The position numbers were made by a program, and so were the translations under genes. A stretch of DNA of 64,000 nt from NCBI GenBank assembly GCA_965228905.1, contig CBDDII010000002.1:868001-932000 (forward strand), written 5' to 3'. The stretch comes from CALKXV01 sp965228905 (GTDB lineage: Bacteria > Pseudomonadota > Alphaproteobacteria > Rhodobacterales > Rhodobacteraceae). Within the stretch, counting starts at the first letter, position 1. The number at the start of each line of letters is the position of its first letter. Below, piece by piece: positions 8,457-17,056 of this stretch. The notes beneath the pieces were generated by a model that made no database searches, was not told the DNA's origin, and was given only the letters and a program-made list of their open reading frames with translations.

Positions 8457-9613
8457 ACCCCCAGGTCCTCAAGATCGACCCAGCAGCGCTTTTTCGAGCT
8501 TTCGTACCCGGCCTGCGCCAGTTGCACGCCCTTGGCGCCTTCGGCCAGCGTGTAGGAGAACGGAGCGTCTTCGACCACGTGGCGCAGGAATTGTTCCCAT
8601 TGCACCTTGAAGCCGTTGTCGAAGACGGTGTTGTCGGGGACTTCTTCCCAGTCTTCGTAAAAGTTCATCGTCTGGGGTTCGTCCGGGTTCCAGACCGGTT
8701 TCGGCGTGTTTACGCGGCTCTGGCTATAGCATTTGTGCAGGCACGCGACGGCGGAGCCGTGGGTGCCATCGACCTGGAAGGTCACAAGGTCGTCGCGGCG
8801 GACGCGGGTACACCAGCTTGAGTTGATGTGGGCAACGATGTCGCCGTCGGGACCATCAAGCAGGAAGGTCGCATAGGCGGCGTCGTCGGCGGTGGCTTTG
8901 TAGCGGTCGCCGTTTTCATCAAGGCGGCTGTCGACATGGGTGAAGCCGAGGCAGCTGACCGATTTCACCGGCGCGATGACGTTGTCCAACACGTAGCGCC
9001 AGTGGCACAACATGTCCGAGATCATGCCGCCGCCGTCTTCTGCGCGGTAGTTCCACGAGGGGCGTTGCGCGGGAAGGTCGTCGCCGGTGAAGACCCAATA
9101 GCCGAACTCGCCCTTCACGGAGAGCATCTTGCCGAAGAAGCCGAGATCGCGCAGGCGCTTCAGCTTGATGAGGCCGGGCAGGTCGAGCTTGTCGTGGACG
9201 ATGCCGTTTTTCACGCCCTTGGCCTTGGCGTGTTTCGCGATGGCGACGGCGTCTTCCAGCGTCTCGCTGACGGGTTTTTCGGAATAGACATGCTTGCCCG
9301 CGTCGATGGCCTTTTTCAGAAGGCCGGGGCGCATCTGGGTCGAGGCGGCGTCAAAGAAGATCGTGTCGTCGGGGTTGGCAAGGGCTGCGTCGAGATCGGT
9401 GGTGTAGCGTTCCACGCCGTGGGCCTTGGCAAGGGCTTCGATCTTGTCGGCATTGCGCCCGACGATGATCGGGTCAGGCACGAGGTAGGAGCCGTCGGAA
9501 AGCGCGACGCCGCCCTGATCGCGGATGGCCAGGACCGAGCGGATGAGGTGTTGGTTCATGCCCATCCGCCCCGTGACGCCGTGCATGATGATGCCGATTC
9601 GTTGTTGTCTCAT
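8453..9613 (-). CDS. Gfo/Idh/MocA family NAD(P)-dependent oxidoreductase
   Basis: 386-residue dehydrogenase with an N-terminal Rossmann fold beginning IGIIMHGVTGRMG and the hallmark EKPVSETLEDA motif holding the cofactor-contacting Lys/Pro. The C-terminal domain carries an open beta-sheet for sugar binding. Members oxidise inositols, sugars or sugar acids, or reduce keto-sugars. The start at 9613 has a GGAGGAG ribosome site. It is the first gene of a three-gene coupled unit and is preceded, inside the 3' end of the enolase gene, by a TTGACA promoter hexamer and the repeated operator-like element, so it probably has its own regulated promoter in addition to readthrough from tctC. Confidence 0.88.
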   Translation of the reverse strand: MRQQRIGIIMHGVTGRMGMNQHLIRSVLAIRDQGGVALSDGSYLVPDPIIVGRNADKIEALAKAHGVERYTTDLDAALANPDDTIFFDAASTQMRPGLLKKAIDAGKHVYSEKPVSETLEDAVAIAKHAKAKGVKNGIVHDKLDLPGLIKLKRLRDLGFFGKMLSVKGEFGYWVFTGDDLPAQRPSWNYRAEDGGGMISDMLCHWRYVLDNVIAPVKSVSCLGFTHVDSRLDENGDRYKATADDAAYATFLLDGPDGDIVAHINSSWCTRVRRDDLVTFQVDGTHGSAVACLHKCYSQSRVNTPKPVWNPDEPQTMNFYEDWEEVPDNTVFDNGFKVQWEQFLRHVVEDAPFSYTLAEGAKGVQLAQAGYESSKKRCWVDLEDLGV

Positions 9614-9633
9614 TTGCTCCTCCGATTCTTAAG

Positions 9634-9653
9634 CTACCGTTTAGTAGGTTATG
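9634..9653 (-). promoter_or_regulatory. Operator-like element overlapping the Gfo/Idh promoter (copy 1)
   Basis: On the minus strand the 20 bp read CATAACCTACTAAACGGTAG, with CTAC/GTAG inverted arms. A TTGACA hexamer at 9664-9669 lies 17 bp upstream of TACTAA (9641-9646), so the element covers the presumed -10. A 19/20 identical copy precedes tctC at 14932-14951. The upstream enolase gene ends inside the element (its TAA stop is 9641-9643). It is the likely site of a repressor, most simply the TetR protein at 5734-6408. Confidence 0.7.
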
Positions 9654-11008
9654 CTTTCAAGCCTGTCAATAGATGCTAAGGCATTGGTATTCATTCCAAA
9701 TCCCAGGGCGTCGAGCGAGGCGATTCCGACTGATCCATTCTCGATCCTGAGGGTGATCGCTTCGTTGTCGCCGGTGTAGATGTCGGCGTGGGTATCGAGG
9801 AACAGCCGTTTCTCTTCGTCACTTGCCCCCTGCATCCCGCCGGCGAAATGGTGGCCGTTGCGTTCGACGTCGGGCACGCCGCAGGCGACCATCATCGCGG
9901 TGTCCTGTTGCCAGCAGAGGCCGGGCTGGCAGGTCAGATCCTCGCCCGACAGAAGGGCCTCGGCGGCTTCGGCGCGGGCGCGGTTCAAGAGGGCCTTCAG
10001 CACGCCCTTGCAGCTTTTGATCGAGGTGCCGGACCAGCCGAGTTTCAACGCGCGGGGGAAGGCGTCTTCGGCGTCGTCGCTTTCGTCGATGACCAGCGGC
10101 AGGGACGCCGAGACCGGGTTTTCCAGCGCGATTTCGCGGGGGAAGGGTTGTTCGACAAAACGGGTGGCGACGTAGAGCGGGGCGGTGGTGGCGTCGGTTG
10201 CGAAACCGGCCAGCAGGGTTTCAAAGGCGTCGGGCGCGTATTGTTCGTTGGCGTCGAGGGTCGCGGTCAGCCTGGGCAGATCGCCGACGATTTCGGCGAT
10301 GTGGCGCAGGCGGGCGAGGTCGGCGTCGGGATCGCCTTTCAGCTTGATCTTGAAGCCGGTGGTGCCGGTGGTGGCGATGACCTGTTCCAGCGCGACGGGC
10401 AGGCCGTCGTCGGGGGCGTCTGGTCCGATGTCCATGGTACGCAACGGGGCGTCAAAGCCGACGGTGTGGCGCAGGGCGATCCGGGTCGGGGCGGTGATCT
10501 TTGCCAGGACGTTCGTGATGGTGTCGGGCGAGAGATCAGCGGGCGCGCCTTGGGCAAGGCCGAAGATGTCGTCGCGGGCGGCTTGCCAGAAGGGCAGGTT
10601 CATCGCGCGGGACAGTGCGTCGATCAGGGCCATTTCGACAAGTGCAGGGCCAAAGCCTGCGGCGAGGGCGGGAATGTCGGGGAGCGCCTTGGCGACATCC
10701 TGGCGCAATTCGCGGGTCAGGGACAGGGCGGTGCCGGATTGGCCCGCGATCCGCTGAACGGCGGCGTCGATGGTGGTGCGCAACTCGTCGATGGTGTCGG
10801 CGTTGGACAGTTCGGCCCGTTTGTCGAACCAGCGCGGCACCATGAGTTGCGCGGCGCGGCCTTGGTGCCGCTGGCCGTTGACCTCGATGGCGATCCAGAG
10901 GTGGGCCTCGGCGGTTTTGCGCACCTCGGTGCTGCCGAACTGGAAGGGCAGGCGCATCTGCACCGGACGTTCGGACCAACCCGCCTCGATCACGCGCGCC
11001 ACGATCAT
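9641..11008 (-). CDS. Enolase superfamily (mandelate racemase/muconate-lactonizing-like) enzyme
   Basis: 455-residue enolase-superfamily protein. The barrel carries the KxK-type catalytic lysine segment (GFKIKLKGD), the metal-ligand strand TLDANEQ and further acidic ends of strands (VEQPF, VIDESDD). Members abstract a proton alpha to a carboxylate; in a sugar operon the usual roles are sugar-acid dehydratase or racemase. The frame is open further upstream, but the start at 11008 (MIVARVIEAGWSERPVQM) overlaps the stop of the preceding isomerase gene by ATGA and gives a sensible N-terminus. The final codons lie within the operator-like element for the next gene. Confidence 0.85.
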   Translation of the reverse strand: MIVARVIEAGWSERPVQMRLPFQFGSTEVRKTAEAHLWIAIEVNGQRHQGRAAQLMVPRWFDKRAELSNADTIDELRTTIDAAVQRIAGQSGTALSLTRELRQDVAKALPDIPALAAGFGPALVEMALIDALSRAMNLPFWQAARDDIFGLAQGAPADLSPDTITNVLAKITAPTRIALRHTVGFDAPLRTMDIGPDAPDDGLPVALEQVIATTGTTGFKIKLKGDPDADLARLRHIAEIVGDLPRLTATLDANEQYAPDAFETLLAGFATDATTAPLYVATRFVEQPFPREIALENPVSASLPLVIDESDDAEDAFPRALKLGWSGTSIKSCKGVLKALLNRARAEAAEALLSGEDLTCQPGLCWQQDTAMMVACGVPDVERNGHHFAGGMQGASDEEKRLFLDTHADIYTGDNEAITLRIENGSVGIASLDALGFGMNTNALASIDRLESITY

Positions 11009-11835
11009 GACGCCGCCCTTTTGCAGGCGCGCAGGGTGGCCGCGCCGATGGCGGCGGTGACCTTTGCGTCGACAAGGGTGCGGAAGGGTTCGACCCCGAC
11101 AATGCCTTGCCAACCGGTGTCCAGAAGGGCCTGCACGATTTCGGGGAAGGGATCGTCGCCCATGCCGGGCGCGCCGCGATTGGTGTCGTTGGCGTGGACG
11201 TGGCCGATCACGCCTTTGGGAATCCATTCGCGGATGCGGTCGGCAACGGATGGTTCCTGAAGCCCGGCGGCCTTGCAGTCGATCATTGTCAGGAAGGCGG
11301 GGCTGTTCACGGCGTTTACCAGTTCGGCCCCTTCGGCGACGGTGGTGATCGTGTCGGTTTCCGAAGTGGCGAGCGGTTCGATGCAATATGTCACGCCTGC
11401 CGTTTCGGCGGCCTTGGCAACGGGGGCGAAGAACTCGGCCAGGTGGGCGATGATCTCGGTGTCCCCCATCCCAGTGGGGCGGGGGCGCTGGCCGGGCGAG
11501 CCGTGGACCAGGACCGAACCGCCGAGCGCGGCGCAGAGATCGACAAGGCCGATTAGGATGTCACGGGTTTCGGTCCAGCGCGACTTGTCGGTGATCGAGG
11601 CTTCGGGATAGCCGCTGAGCAACCAGTGCAAACCGGTGACGCGCGACCCGGCGGTTTCGATGGTGTCGCGGATGTCCGCGATCCGGTCCGGCGCCAGCGC
11701 GTGGGGCGCTTCGCCAAGGGTGGCCGGGGCCAGTTCCAGCCCCGCATAGCCAAGGTCACGCGCAAAGGCGGCCTGTTCGGCGAGCGTCATGCCGTCGTCG
11801 GTCAGCAGTTCGTTGCAGAGCGCGAGGTCAAGCAT
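11005..11835 (-). CDS. Sugar phosphate isomerase/epimerase (TIM barrel)
   Basis: 276-residue xylose-isomerase-like barrel, a second member of the family in this island and clearly different from the one at 6487-7314. Metal-binding positions appear as Glu in YCIEPLA, Asp in TMIDCKA, His in GHVHANDTN and Glu in GVEPFRT. The start at 11835 (MLDLALCNELL) is preferred over the ATG 13 codons upstream because it begins at the first barrel strand and overlaps the tctA stop by 8 bp. The downstream gene is coupled by ATGA. It probably epimerises or isomerises the sugar acid imported by the TctABC transporter. Confidence 0.85.
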   Translation of the reverse strand: MLDLALCNELLTDDGMTLAEQAAFARDLGYAGLELAPATLGEAPHALAPDRIADIRDTIETAGSRVTGLHWLLSGYPEASITDKSRWTETRDILIGLVDLCAALGGSVLVHGSPGQRPRPTGMGDTEIIAHLAEFFAPVAKAAETAGVTYCIEPLATSETDTITTVAEGAELVNAVNSPAFLTMIDCKAAGLQEPSVADRIREWIPKGVIGHVHANDTNRGAPGMGDDPFPEIVQALLDTGWQGIVGVEPFRTLVDAKVTAAIGAATLRACKRAAS

Positions 11836-13351
11836 TGAACCGCGCTCCGATCCAGCGGAGCGGCCAGGTTGCAAGGCGGCGGAAGGCCGGCAGGTTCATC
11901 AGGATCGAGATCACGATGATGATGACGAAGCCAGCCGATACGGGCCGTGTGAAGAAGGGCAGAAGATCGCCGTCGCTGAGGGTGAGGCCGCGCCGGAGGC
12001 TTTTGTCCAAGAGGTCGCCCAGGATGATCCCCAGCACAAGCGGGGCCATCGGGTATTTCATCTGGCGCAGGACAAAGCCGACCAGCCCGAAGAACACCAT
12101 GATGTAGATGTCGAAGATGCGCTGGCTGAGGGCATAGGTGCCGATCACGCAAAGCACGAAGACAATCGGCATCAGGTAGGAATAGGGCACGCGCAGCACC
12201 TGCACGAAGGCGCGGGTCAGGGTCAGGCCGTAAATCGCCATGAAGAGCGTGGCGATCAGGACCATGGCGCTGACCAGCCCGACGAACTGGGGCTGTTCGA
12301 TCATGATAAGCGGCCCCGGACGGATGCCGTGGATGAACAGCGCGGCGATCAGGACAGCAGAACTGGCCGAGCCGGGCACCGCCAGGGTGATCGCGGGTAT
12401 CAGCGACCCGGGGACGACGGCCGAGTTGCCGGTTTCGGCGGCGATCAGGCCTTCGTGGCTGCCGGTGCCGAATTTCTCGCGCTCCTTCGAGGTGCGCTTG
12501 GCGGCGGCGTAGCTGGCCCATGCGCCGATGTCTTCGCCCACGCCGGGGATGATCCCGACGAAGGTGCCGATGATGCCGGAGCGGGCGATGGTGAACTTGT
12601 AGCGCCAGAGGTCGATCATCTCGGGCAGGGTGCGGTCGCTCTTGTCGGTCTTGTCGGCCAGTTCCCCGGCGCGGTTCCACATGGCGGTCAGAACCTCGGC
12701 AAAGCCGAAGGCGCCGACCATCGCGGGGATCAGGGCGATGCCCGCGTTGAGGTCGCTGACACCCATGTTGAAGCGGACGTGGGCATGGATGCCTTCGGAG
12801 CCGATCATGGCGACGGCAAGGCCGAGGATGCCCGCGATATAGCCCTTGAGCGGTGTCGTGTCGGCGGTAAGCTGGCCCGAGATCAGGATGCCGAAGACGG
12901 CCAGCCAGAAGAATTCGAAGCTGCCGAAGTTCAGCGCCGCTTCGGCGAGTGGCGGGGCGACGAGCACCAGCATGATGACGCCGACGATCGTGCCGAGGGC
13001 CGAACCGGCGGTGGCCAGGCCCATGGCGTATCCGGCCCGTCCGGCGCGGGCCAGCGGGTAGCCGTCAAGGGAGGTCGCCGCGCTGGCAGGGGTGCCGGGG
13101 ATGTTCAACAGGATCGCGCTGCGCGAGCCGCCGTAGATCGCGCCGACGTACATGCAGATCAACACAAAGATCGCGGCGGTCGAGTCCAGCGAATAGGTGA
13201 GCGTGGTCATCAGGGCGACGCCCATGGTCGCGGTCAGGCCGGGCAGCGATCCGACGATGATGCCGAGAAGCGTGGCCCATGCGGCGTGGAACAGAAGCTC
13301 GGGCGTGGAAAGCGTGACCAGTCCTGCGAAGAGATCGTTCAGCCCGCTCAT
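11828..13351 (-). CDS. tctA: Tripartite tricarboxylate transporter permease TctA
   Basis: 507-residue inner-membrane protein of the TctA (DUF112) family, the large subunit of TTT secondary importers. It is strongly hydrophobic throughout, with the conserved signature near residue 30 (GSLPGLTATMGVALM) and its inverted-repeat counterpart (GIIPGVGEDIGAWASYAAAK) near the middle. It works with TctB and the periplasmic binding protein TctC to import carboxylates or sugar acids using an ion gradient. Start and stop overlap the flanking genes by 4 and 8 bp, so expression is coupled. The surrounding sugar enzymes suggest an aldonate or uronate-like substrate rather than citrate. Confidence 0.93.
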   Translation of the reverse strand: MSGLNDLFAGLVTLSTPELLFHAAWATLLGIIVGSLPGLTATMGVALMTTLTYSLDSTAAIFVLICMYVGAIYGGSRSAILLNIPGTPASAATSLDGYPLARAGRAGYAMGLATAGSALGTIVGVIMLVLVAPPLAEAALNFGSFEFFWLAVFGILISGQLTADTTPLKGYIAGILGLAVAMIGSEGIHAHVRFNMGVSDLNAGIALIPAMVGAFGFAEVLTAMWNRAGELADKTDKSDRTLPEMIDLWRYKFTIARSGIIGTFVGIIPGVGEDIGAWASYAAAKRTSKEREKFGTGSHEGLIAAETGNSAVVPGSLIPAITLAVPGSASSAVLIAALFIHGIRPGPLIMIEQPQFVGLVSAMVLIATLFMAIYGLTLTRAFVQVLRVPYSYLMPIVFVLCVIGTYALSQRIFDIYIMVFFGLVGFVLRQMKYPMAPLVLGIILGDLLDKSLRRGLTLSDGDLLPFFTRPVSAGFVIIIVISILMNLPAFRRLATWPLRWIGARFNA

Positions 13352-13833
13352 GGCAGCCTCACCAGGAACAATTCGCGGAACAAAAGCGATGTGCCATAGG
13401 CGACGACGGCGGCGAGGATCGCGGCGCCGATGATCGAGGTGGCCTTGGCGCGGGGTGTGCCGTCAAGCGGGAAGGAGAATGTCAAGGCGAAGGCGAAGGT
13501 AAAAATCGCGGTTGCCCAGAAATAGCTGAGCCATCCGACAAGGCCGAGTGCGTAGCCCGTGCAGATGATGACAGTCAGCCAGAGCCGCGACCAGGAGCCG
13601 GTCGGGATGATGTCGTCGGTTCCGTCTTCGGGCGTGGCGAAGGAAGAGCGGAACAGAAGCACCGAGCAGATCGCAAGCAGGACGCCGAGGATCATCGGCA
13701 CGAGGCCGGGAATCGAGGCCGGGTGGATTTGCCGGATTTCGAGGCGGTCCATGGTCCAGCCTCCGACCAGTAGCGAGAGGCCAAGCGCGAAGAACACGAT
13801 CGCCGAGAGACGATCAGCCAATGACATTCGCAT
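13348..13833 (-). CDS. tctB: Tripartite tricarboxylate transporter small subunit TctB
   Basis: 161-residue hydrophobic protein with four predicted membrane segments, the normal size and topology of the TTT small subunit. The first segment (LSAIVFFALGLSLLVGG) is followed by a periplasmic loop containing RLEIRQIHPASIPGLVP, typical of TctB. The start at 13833 follows AAGGAG. It is separated from tctC by 62 bp holding a strong hairpin and overlaps tctA by 4 bp. Confidence 0.85.
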   Translation of the reverse strand: MRMSLADRLSAIVFFALGLSLLVGGWTMDRLEIRQIHPASIPGLVPMILGVLLAICSVLLFRSSFATPEDGTDDIIPTGSWSRLWLTVIICTGYALGLVGWLSYFWATAIFTFAFALTFSFPLDGTPRAKATSIIGAAILAAVVAYGTSLLFRELFLVRLP

Positions 13834-13857
13834 GAAAAAGCTCCTTGGGCAGAAGAT

Positions 13858-13887
13858 GTCCGGGCGGCAGTATTACACCGCCCGGAC
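13858..13887 (-). terminator. Intercistronic hairpin between tctC and tctB
   Basis: Perfect 10-bp arms GTCCGGGCGG (13858-13867) and CCGCCCGGAC (13878-13887) flank a 10-nt loop. No T-run follows on the minus strand, so it is more likely an mRNA 3'-stabilising or attenuating hairpin than a full terminator. It would let the binding protein tctC be made in excess over the membrane subunits, as also seems true for glpV in this window. Confidence 0.6.
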
Positions 13888-13895
13888 GTCGTTCT

Positions 13896-14915
13896 CTACT
13901 CTGCCGGGCAGTCGATGCCGATTTCCGACGGCATCAGGACAGCCTCGCCGCGGGTGACGCGGGCACAGGCTTCGGCGATGACAACGGGCATGGCCTTGTC
14001 GAGGGCTTCCTGCCCGTAGCTGGGCGAGAAGACCGCGCCACGGTCGGTGGCATAGGCTTGCAGGGCTTCGCTGTTCATCACGTGGTCTTTCCAGACCTGG
14101 TCGACGGTTTCATAAACCTCGGCCGGAGCGCCGACGGGGATGAACACGCCGAAGTAGTCGGCGGCCACCGGGAAGTCGGCGATGAAGTCGGTGATCGGCG
14201 GAACCGGGTCGATGCCTTCGACCACGAGCGCGCTGTCGGACAGAACCGCAAGGGCGCGCAGGCGACCGGCGCGGATCATTTCGGTCTGTTCCACGGCAAG
14301 CTGGGTCGTTGCGACGACTTCGCCCGAAGCAGCGGCGATCACGGCGGGGTTGCCGCCATCGTAGGTGATCATCCGCGCACCGGCGAGTTCTTCGCCCGAG
14401 GCTTCCTTGATCGCGGCCAGCGCCATGCCGCCCGAGCTGTTCACGCCGGCGGTGCCGACGGTGACGTTGCCGGCCTTCATCGCGTCGAGCAATTGGGCGA
14501 AGTCCTGGTATTCGGAATTCGCGTTCACGCTGACGACGGGTGCGTTGGCGACGTGGAGATAGATGGCGTAGTCTTCAATCGAGGTGTCTTCAATCAGGCC
14601 GGTCACCGCGTAGGTCGCGTTGTTGGCGATGGCGTTCGCGGTCCAGGTGTAGCCGTCGCGCGGGGCGTCGAGGGCGGTCTTGGTGCCGGTCGAGCCGGAT
14701 GCGCCGGGCTGGTTGACGACGACGACTTCAGTGCCGAGTGCTTCTTCCAGGATCGGGGCGACGACGCGCGTCACCTGGTCGGTCGAGCCGCCGGCGGACC
14801 ACGGAACGATGATGTTGATCGGACGGTCGGGCTTCCAGCTGTATTCCTGAGCGACGGCGGGGCCGGCAATTGCGCCGGCAGCAGCGATCGCAACCAGCTT
14901 CGTGAGATGGTTCAT
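13896..14915 (-). CDS. tctC: Tripartite tricarboxylate transporter substrate-binding protein TctC (Bug family)
   Basis: 339-residue periplasmic binding protein. An N-terminal signal peptide (MNHLTKLVAIAAAGAIAGPAVAQ) precedes the typical Bug/TctC opening RPINIIVPWSAGGSTDQVTR. The family binds carboxylates, sugar acids or amino acids for the TctAB membrane pair. It is the first gene of the transporter operon, with a GGGAGGAA ribosome site. The copy-2 operator-like element lies 17 bp upstream of the ATG, so this is probably where the operon is controlled. Confidence 0.93.
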   Translation of the reverse strand: MNHLTKLVAIAAAGAIAGPAVAQEYSWKPDRPINIIVPWSAGGSTDQVTRVVAPILEEALGTEVVVVNQPGASGSTGTKTALDAPRDGYTWTANAIANNATYAVTGLIEDTSIEDYAIYLHVANAPVVSVNANSEYQDFAQLLDAMKAGNVTVGTAGVNSSGGMALAAIKEASGEELAGARMITYDGGNPAVIAAASGEVVATTQLAVEQTEMIRAGRLRALAVLSDSALVVEGIDPVPPITDFIADFPVAADYFGVFIPVGAPAEVYETVDQVWKDHVMNSEALQAYATDRGAVFSPSYGQEALDKAMPVVIAEACARVTRGEAVLMPSEIGIDCPAE

Positions 14916-14931
14916 GGGTTCCTCCCTTTAT

Positions 14932-14951
14932 CTACCATTTAGTAGGTTATG
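14932..14951 (-). promoter_or_regulatory. Operator-like element upstream of tctC (copy 2)
   Basis: The minus strand reads CATAACCTACTAAATGGTAG, one base different from the copy before the Gfo/Idh gene. A TTGACA hexamer (14967-14972) stands 17 bp from TAACCT (14944-14949), so the element overlaps the putative -10. Conservation of both sequence and position at two promoters of one pathway argues for a shared repressor, most simply the local TetR protein. Confidence 0.7.
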
Positions 14952-15138
14952 GAAAGAAAGACGACCTGTCAAATAATCTGATTGCCCGGCTTATGTCTTT
15001 GAAAAATATGCTTGAACTGGCGAGTTGTGGTGAAGATTCAGGTGCCGATAGGAGGTCTGTGAGGGGGCCGGGCGGCGCGAGTCCGTTGCTTGCGCCTGCT
15101 GGAAGTTCGTGATTCGCGGCAGGTCGGAAGGGGGTGGC

Positions 15139-16191
15139 CTAGTCCGCCACGGCAAAGCCGGTGATAAGCTGTTTCAGCCCAAGCGCGGCGCCGAGAAAGA
15201 TTGCAACGAAGGTGACCGGTGCGCTGTAGGCGAGGACCGAAAAGGCCGAGATGCCTTGCCCGACGCTGCACCCGACGGCAAGGATCGCGCCGGTGCCCAT
15301 GAGCACCGCTCCGAAGATCTGGCGGCGTAGCTCGCGCGGGTCTTCGCAGGCTTCCCATCTGAAGTGGCCCTTCGAGAACGACCCGAGGCAGGCTCCGAGG
15401 ATGACACCGACGACAGAGCCGACGCTGAATGACAGCGCGTTGCCCGAGGCGGTCATGCCGTAATAGATCGTGTCGCCTATGGGAGCGGCGAAGGTGTGTG
15501 TTTCGATGGGTTCGTTGCCAAAGCCGGTTTGTGCGATCCAGTATGTTCCGACCCAGCCGGAGACGACGGCAAGCCCGACGACAAACCCCCAGAAGATATG
15601 TCCGGGCGAGCGGCGCATGTGGCCGCTGGAAAGGGCAAGGGCGATCAGGCCGCCGCCGATCACAAGGCCGGTGATCGCAGGCGAGATACCCCAGGTTGCC
15701 GCCAGTTCGCCAAAGCCCTGGGGTGTGGTTGCGTTGCTTTCGACGGGGAACAACCAGACGCGGGCGTGGGCCAGCGGGCCGGACATGACGACATAGGCCG
15801 ACAGCCCCATCACAAGGACGATGACGAAGGATCTGAGATCGCCGCCCCCCAGTCGGGCCAGAGCGCCGTAGCCGCAATTGCCCGACATTGCCATGCCATA
15901 GCCGAACATCAGCCCGCCGATGATCGTGGCCAGCGGGTTCCAGACCCTGTCGAGGTAGGCCGTTTCGCTTGCCGCAAGATACCCGGTTGAAGTGGCCAAT
16001 TGCGTGCCTATGACGGCGATGCCAATGGCCAGCGCCCACATCCGCATCCGTCTGTCATCCGATGAATAAAGGATGTCTTCTATAGCGCCCAGAGTGCAGA
16101 ACCGCCCGATCCGGGCGGCCAGACCAAGGGCTATTCCCCCGACCAGACCGATCAGGGCGGCTGTGTTTGCTTCGCCGAGATATTCTATCAT
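15139..16191 (-). CDS. YeeE/YedE family sulfur-compound transporter
   Basis: 350-residue polytopic membrane protein of the YeeE/YedE (TsuA-like) family, whose characterised members import thiosulfate through conserved cysteines. The three cysteine regions are present: GRFCTLGAI near the N-terminus, MSGNCGYGALARLGGGDLR in the middle, and AVGCSVGQGISAF near the C-terminus. It follows soxR by 35 bp on the same strand, so the soxS-soxR-yeeE unit is probably one transcript. Whether it imports thiosulfate or moves another sulfur species for the Sox system is inferred from location. Two further paralogs lie at 27935 and 28981. Confidence 0.88.
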   Translation of the reverse strand: MIEYLGEANTAALIGLVGGIALGLAARIGRFCTLGAIEDILYSSDDRRMRMWALAIGIAVIGTQLATSTGYLAASETAYLDRVWNPLATIIGGLMFGYGMAMSGNCGYGALARLGGGDLRSFVIVLVMGLSAYVVMSGPLAHARVWLFPVESNATTPQGFGELAATWGISPAITGLVIGGGLIALALSSGHMRRSPGHIFWGFVVGLAVVSGWVGTYWIAQTGFGNEPIETHTFAAPIGDTIYYGMTASGNALSFSVGSVVGVILGACLGSFSKGHFRWEACEDPRELRRQIFGAVLMGTGAILAVGCSVGQGISAFSVLAYSAPVTFVAIFLGAALGLKQLITGFAVAD

Positions 16192-16226
16192 GGCGTCCTC
16201 CCCGGACCGGAAGTTTTACCCCCCGA

Positions 16227-16604
16227 TCAACCGCCCGATCTTCGGCAGAACAGATCGTAGACGACTTCCATGATTTGTCTGGGCCGGTCGTCTGTCAAGC
16301 TGTAGTAGATCGCCTTGCCCTCGCGTCGCGGAGTTACAAGCCCCTCAAGGCGCAGGCGTGTCAGTTGTTGCGAAACAGCGGCCTGGCGGGCCGAAAGGAG
16401 GTCTTCCAGTTCGGTGACGGATTTCTCGCCCGAGGCAAGGTGGCAGAGGATCATAAGGCGGCCTTCGTGGCTGATGGCCTTGAGGAAGTTCGACGCATTC
16501 TGCGCGTTCTTCACCATCTTTTCCATGTCCTCGGCGCACATGTTTTCGTCGAAGACAGGCAGGCGGGACGGACGCGGTGTCTCCTCGGAAGTTTCCAACG
16601 TCAT
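16227..16604 (-). CDS. soxR: ArsR-family repressor of the sox genes, SoxR
   Basis: 125-residue winged-helix regulator. The ArsR fold runs from FLKAISHEGRLMILCHL to AIYYSL, with recognition helix around ARQAAVSQQLTRLRLEGLV. It has three cysteines: Cys23, Cys54 and Cys120. Cys54 and Cys120 sit at the positions of the thiol pair that forms a persulfide or tetrasulfide bridge in SqrR/BigR-type sensors, so it should sense reactive sulfur and derepress sox genes. It lies 3 bp after soxS. ATTC-N8-GAAT sites, the type reported for SqrR, occur at three sox promoters in this window. Confidence 0.9.
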   Translation of the reverse strand: MTLETSEETPRPSRLPVFDENMCAEDMEKMVKNAQNASNFLKAISHEGRLMILCHLASGEKSVTELEDLLSARQAAVSQQLTRLRLEGLVTPRREGKAIYYSLTDDRPRQIMEVVYDLFCRRSGG

Positions 16605-16607
16605 GAC

Positions 16608-16979
16608 TTACCCCGTTGTTTCCAGCCGGATATCGGCCTCTTCAAAGAGCATTCCCAAAAGGGCCCAGAAAAAATCCTCACCGGGATAGCCTTCGATACG
16701 GCCAACTTCAACGCCGTCCTCAACTAAAATAAAGGTTGGGGTAAAGGTGACACGGGAGGTGAAGGCGACATTTTCCGGTGCGGGGCCGTGTATGTCGAAC
16801 CGATGCAGGGGCGCTGTTCTGCCCTCGACGCTTTTCGGATAGATGTGCGCAATTTCCTTGTTCCAGCGCGCGCACCAGGGACAGCCGACTTCCTCGGCCA
16901 TGTAGAGCCGCGTTTCGGCAGCCGCGCCAAGCGGAAGCACCAGAAGCGCGGTCAGCAGCAGATTTTTCAACCAGATCAC
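16608..16979 (-). CDS. soxS: SoxS, periplasmic thioredoxin-like protein
   Basis: Thioredoxin-fold protein with a signal peptide (IWLKNLLLTALLVLPLGAAA) and a CPWC redox site (Cys33/Cys36 from this start). SoxS is known to keep the SoxYZ carrier thiol reduced or active. The GTG at 16979 is chosen because it places the signal sequence at the N-terminus as in homologs. An in-frame ATG at 17015 would add 12 residues, but neither start has a clear ribosome site and the ATG abuts the SoxR-type operator. It is divergent from soxV and followed by soxR. Confidence 0.88.
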   Translation of the reverse strand: MIWLKNLLLTALLVLPLGAAAETRLYMAEEVGCPWCARWNKEIAHIYPKSVEGRTAPLHRFDIHGPAPENVAFTSRVTFTPTFILVEDGVEVGRIEGYPGEDFFWALLGMLFEEADIRLETTG

Positions 16980-17015
16980 GTTGCAACTCGATTGACGGCG
17001 ATGTGTGTCAAACAT

Positions 17016-17031
17016 AATCTAATAATTGAAT
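17016..17031. promoter_or_regulatory. Candidate SoxR operator between soxS and soxV
   Basis: AATC-TAATAATT-GAAT, one mismatch from the ATTC-N8-GAAT palindrome. It sits in the 77-bp AT-rich divergent region between soxS and soxV, overlapping a TTGAA-TAT-TTCAA inverted repeat (17026-17038). The position suits repression in both directions by the ArsR-type SoxR encoded next door. Confidence 0.6.
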
Positions 17032-17056
17032 ATTTCAACTGTGAAGGCGTGCGCGG

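Noticed and set aside
11789..13399. 536-codon rightward open frame opposite tctA
   Set aside because: It is a high-GC antisense shadow: low-complexity Gly/Asp/Gln/His/Arg composition with no fold-like pattern, while the opposite strand encodes a clear TctA.
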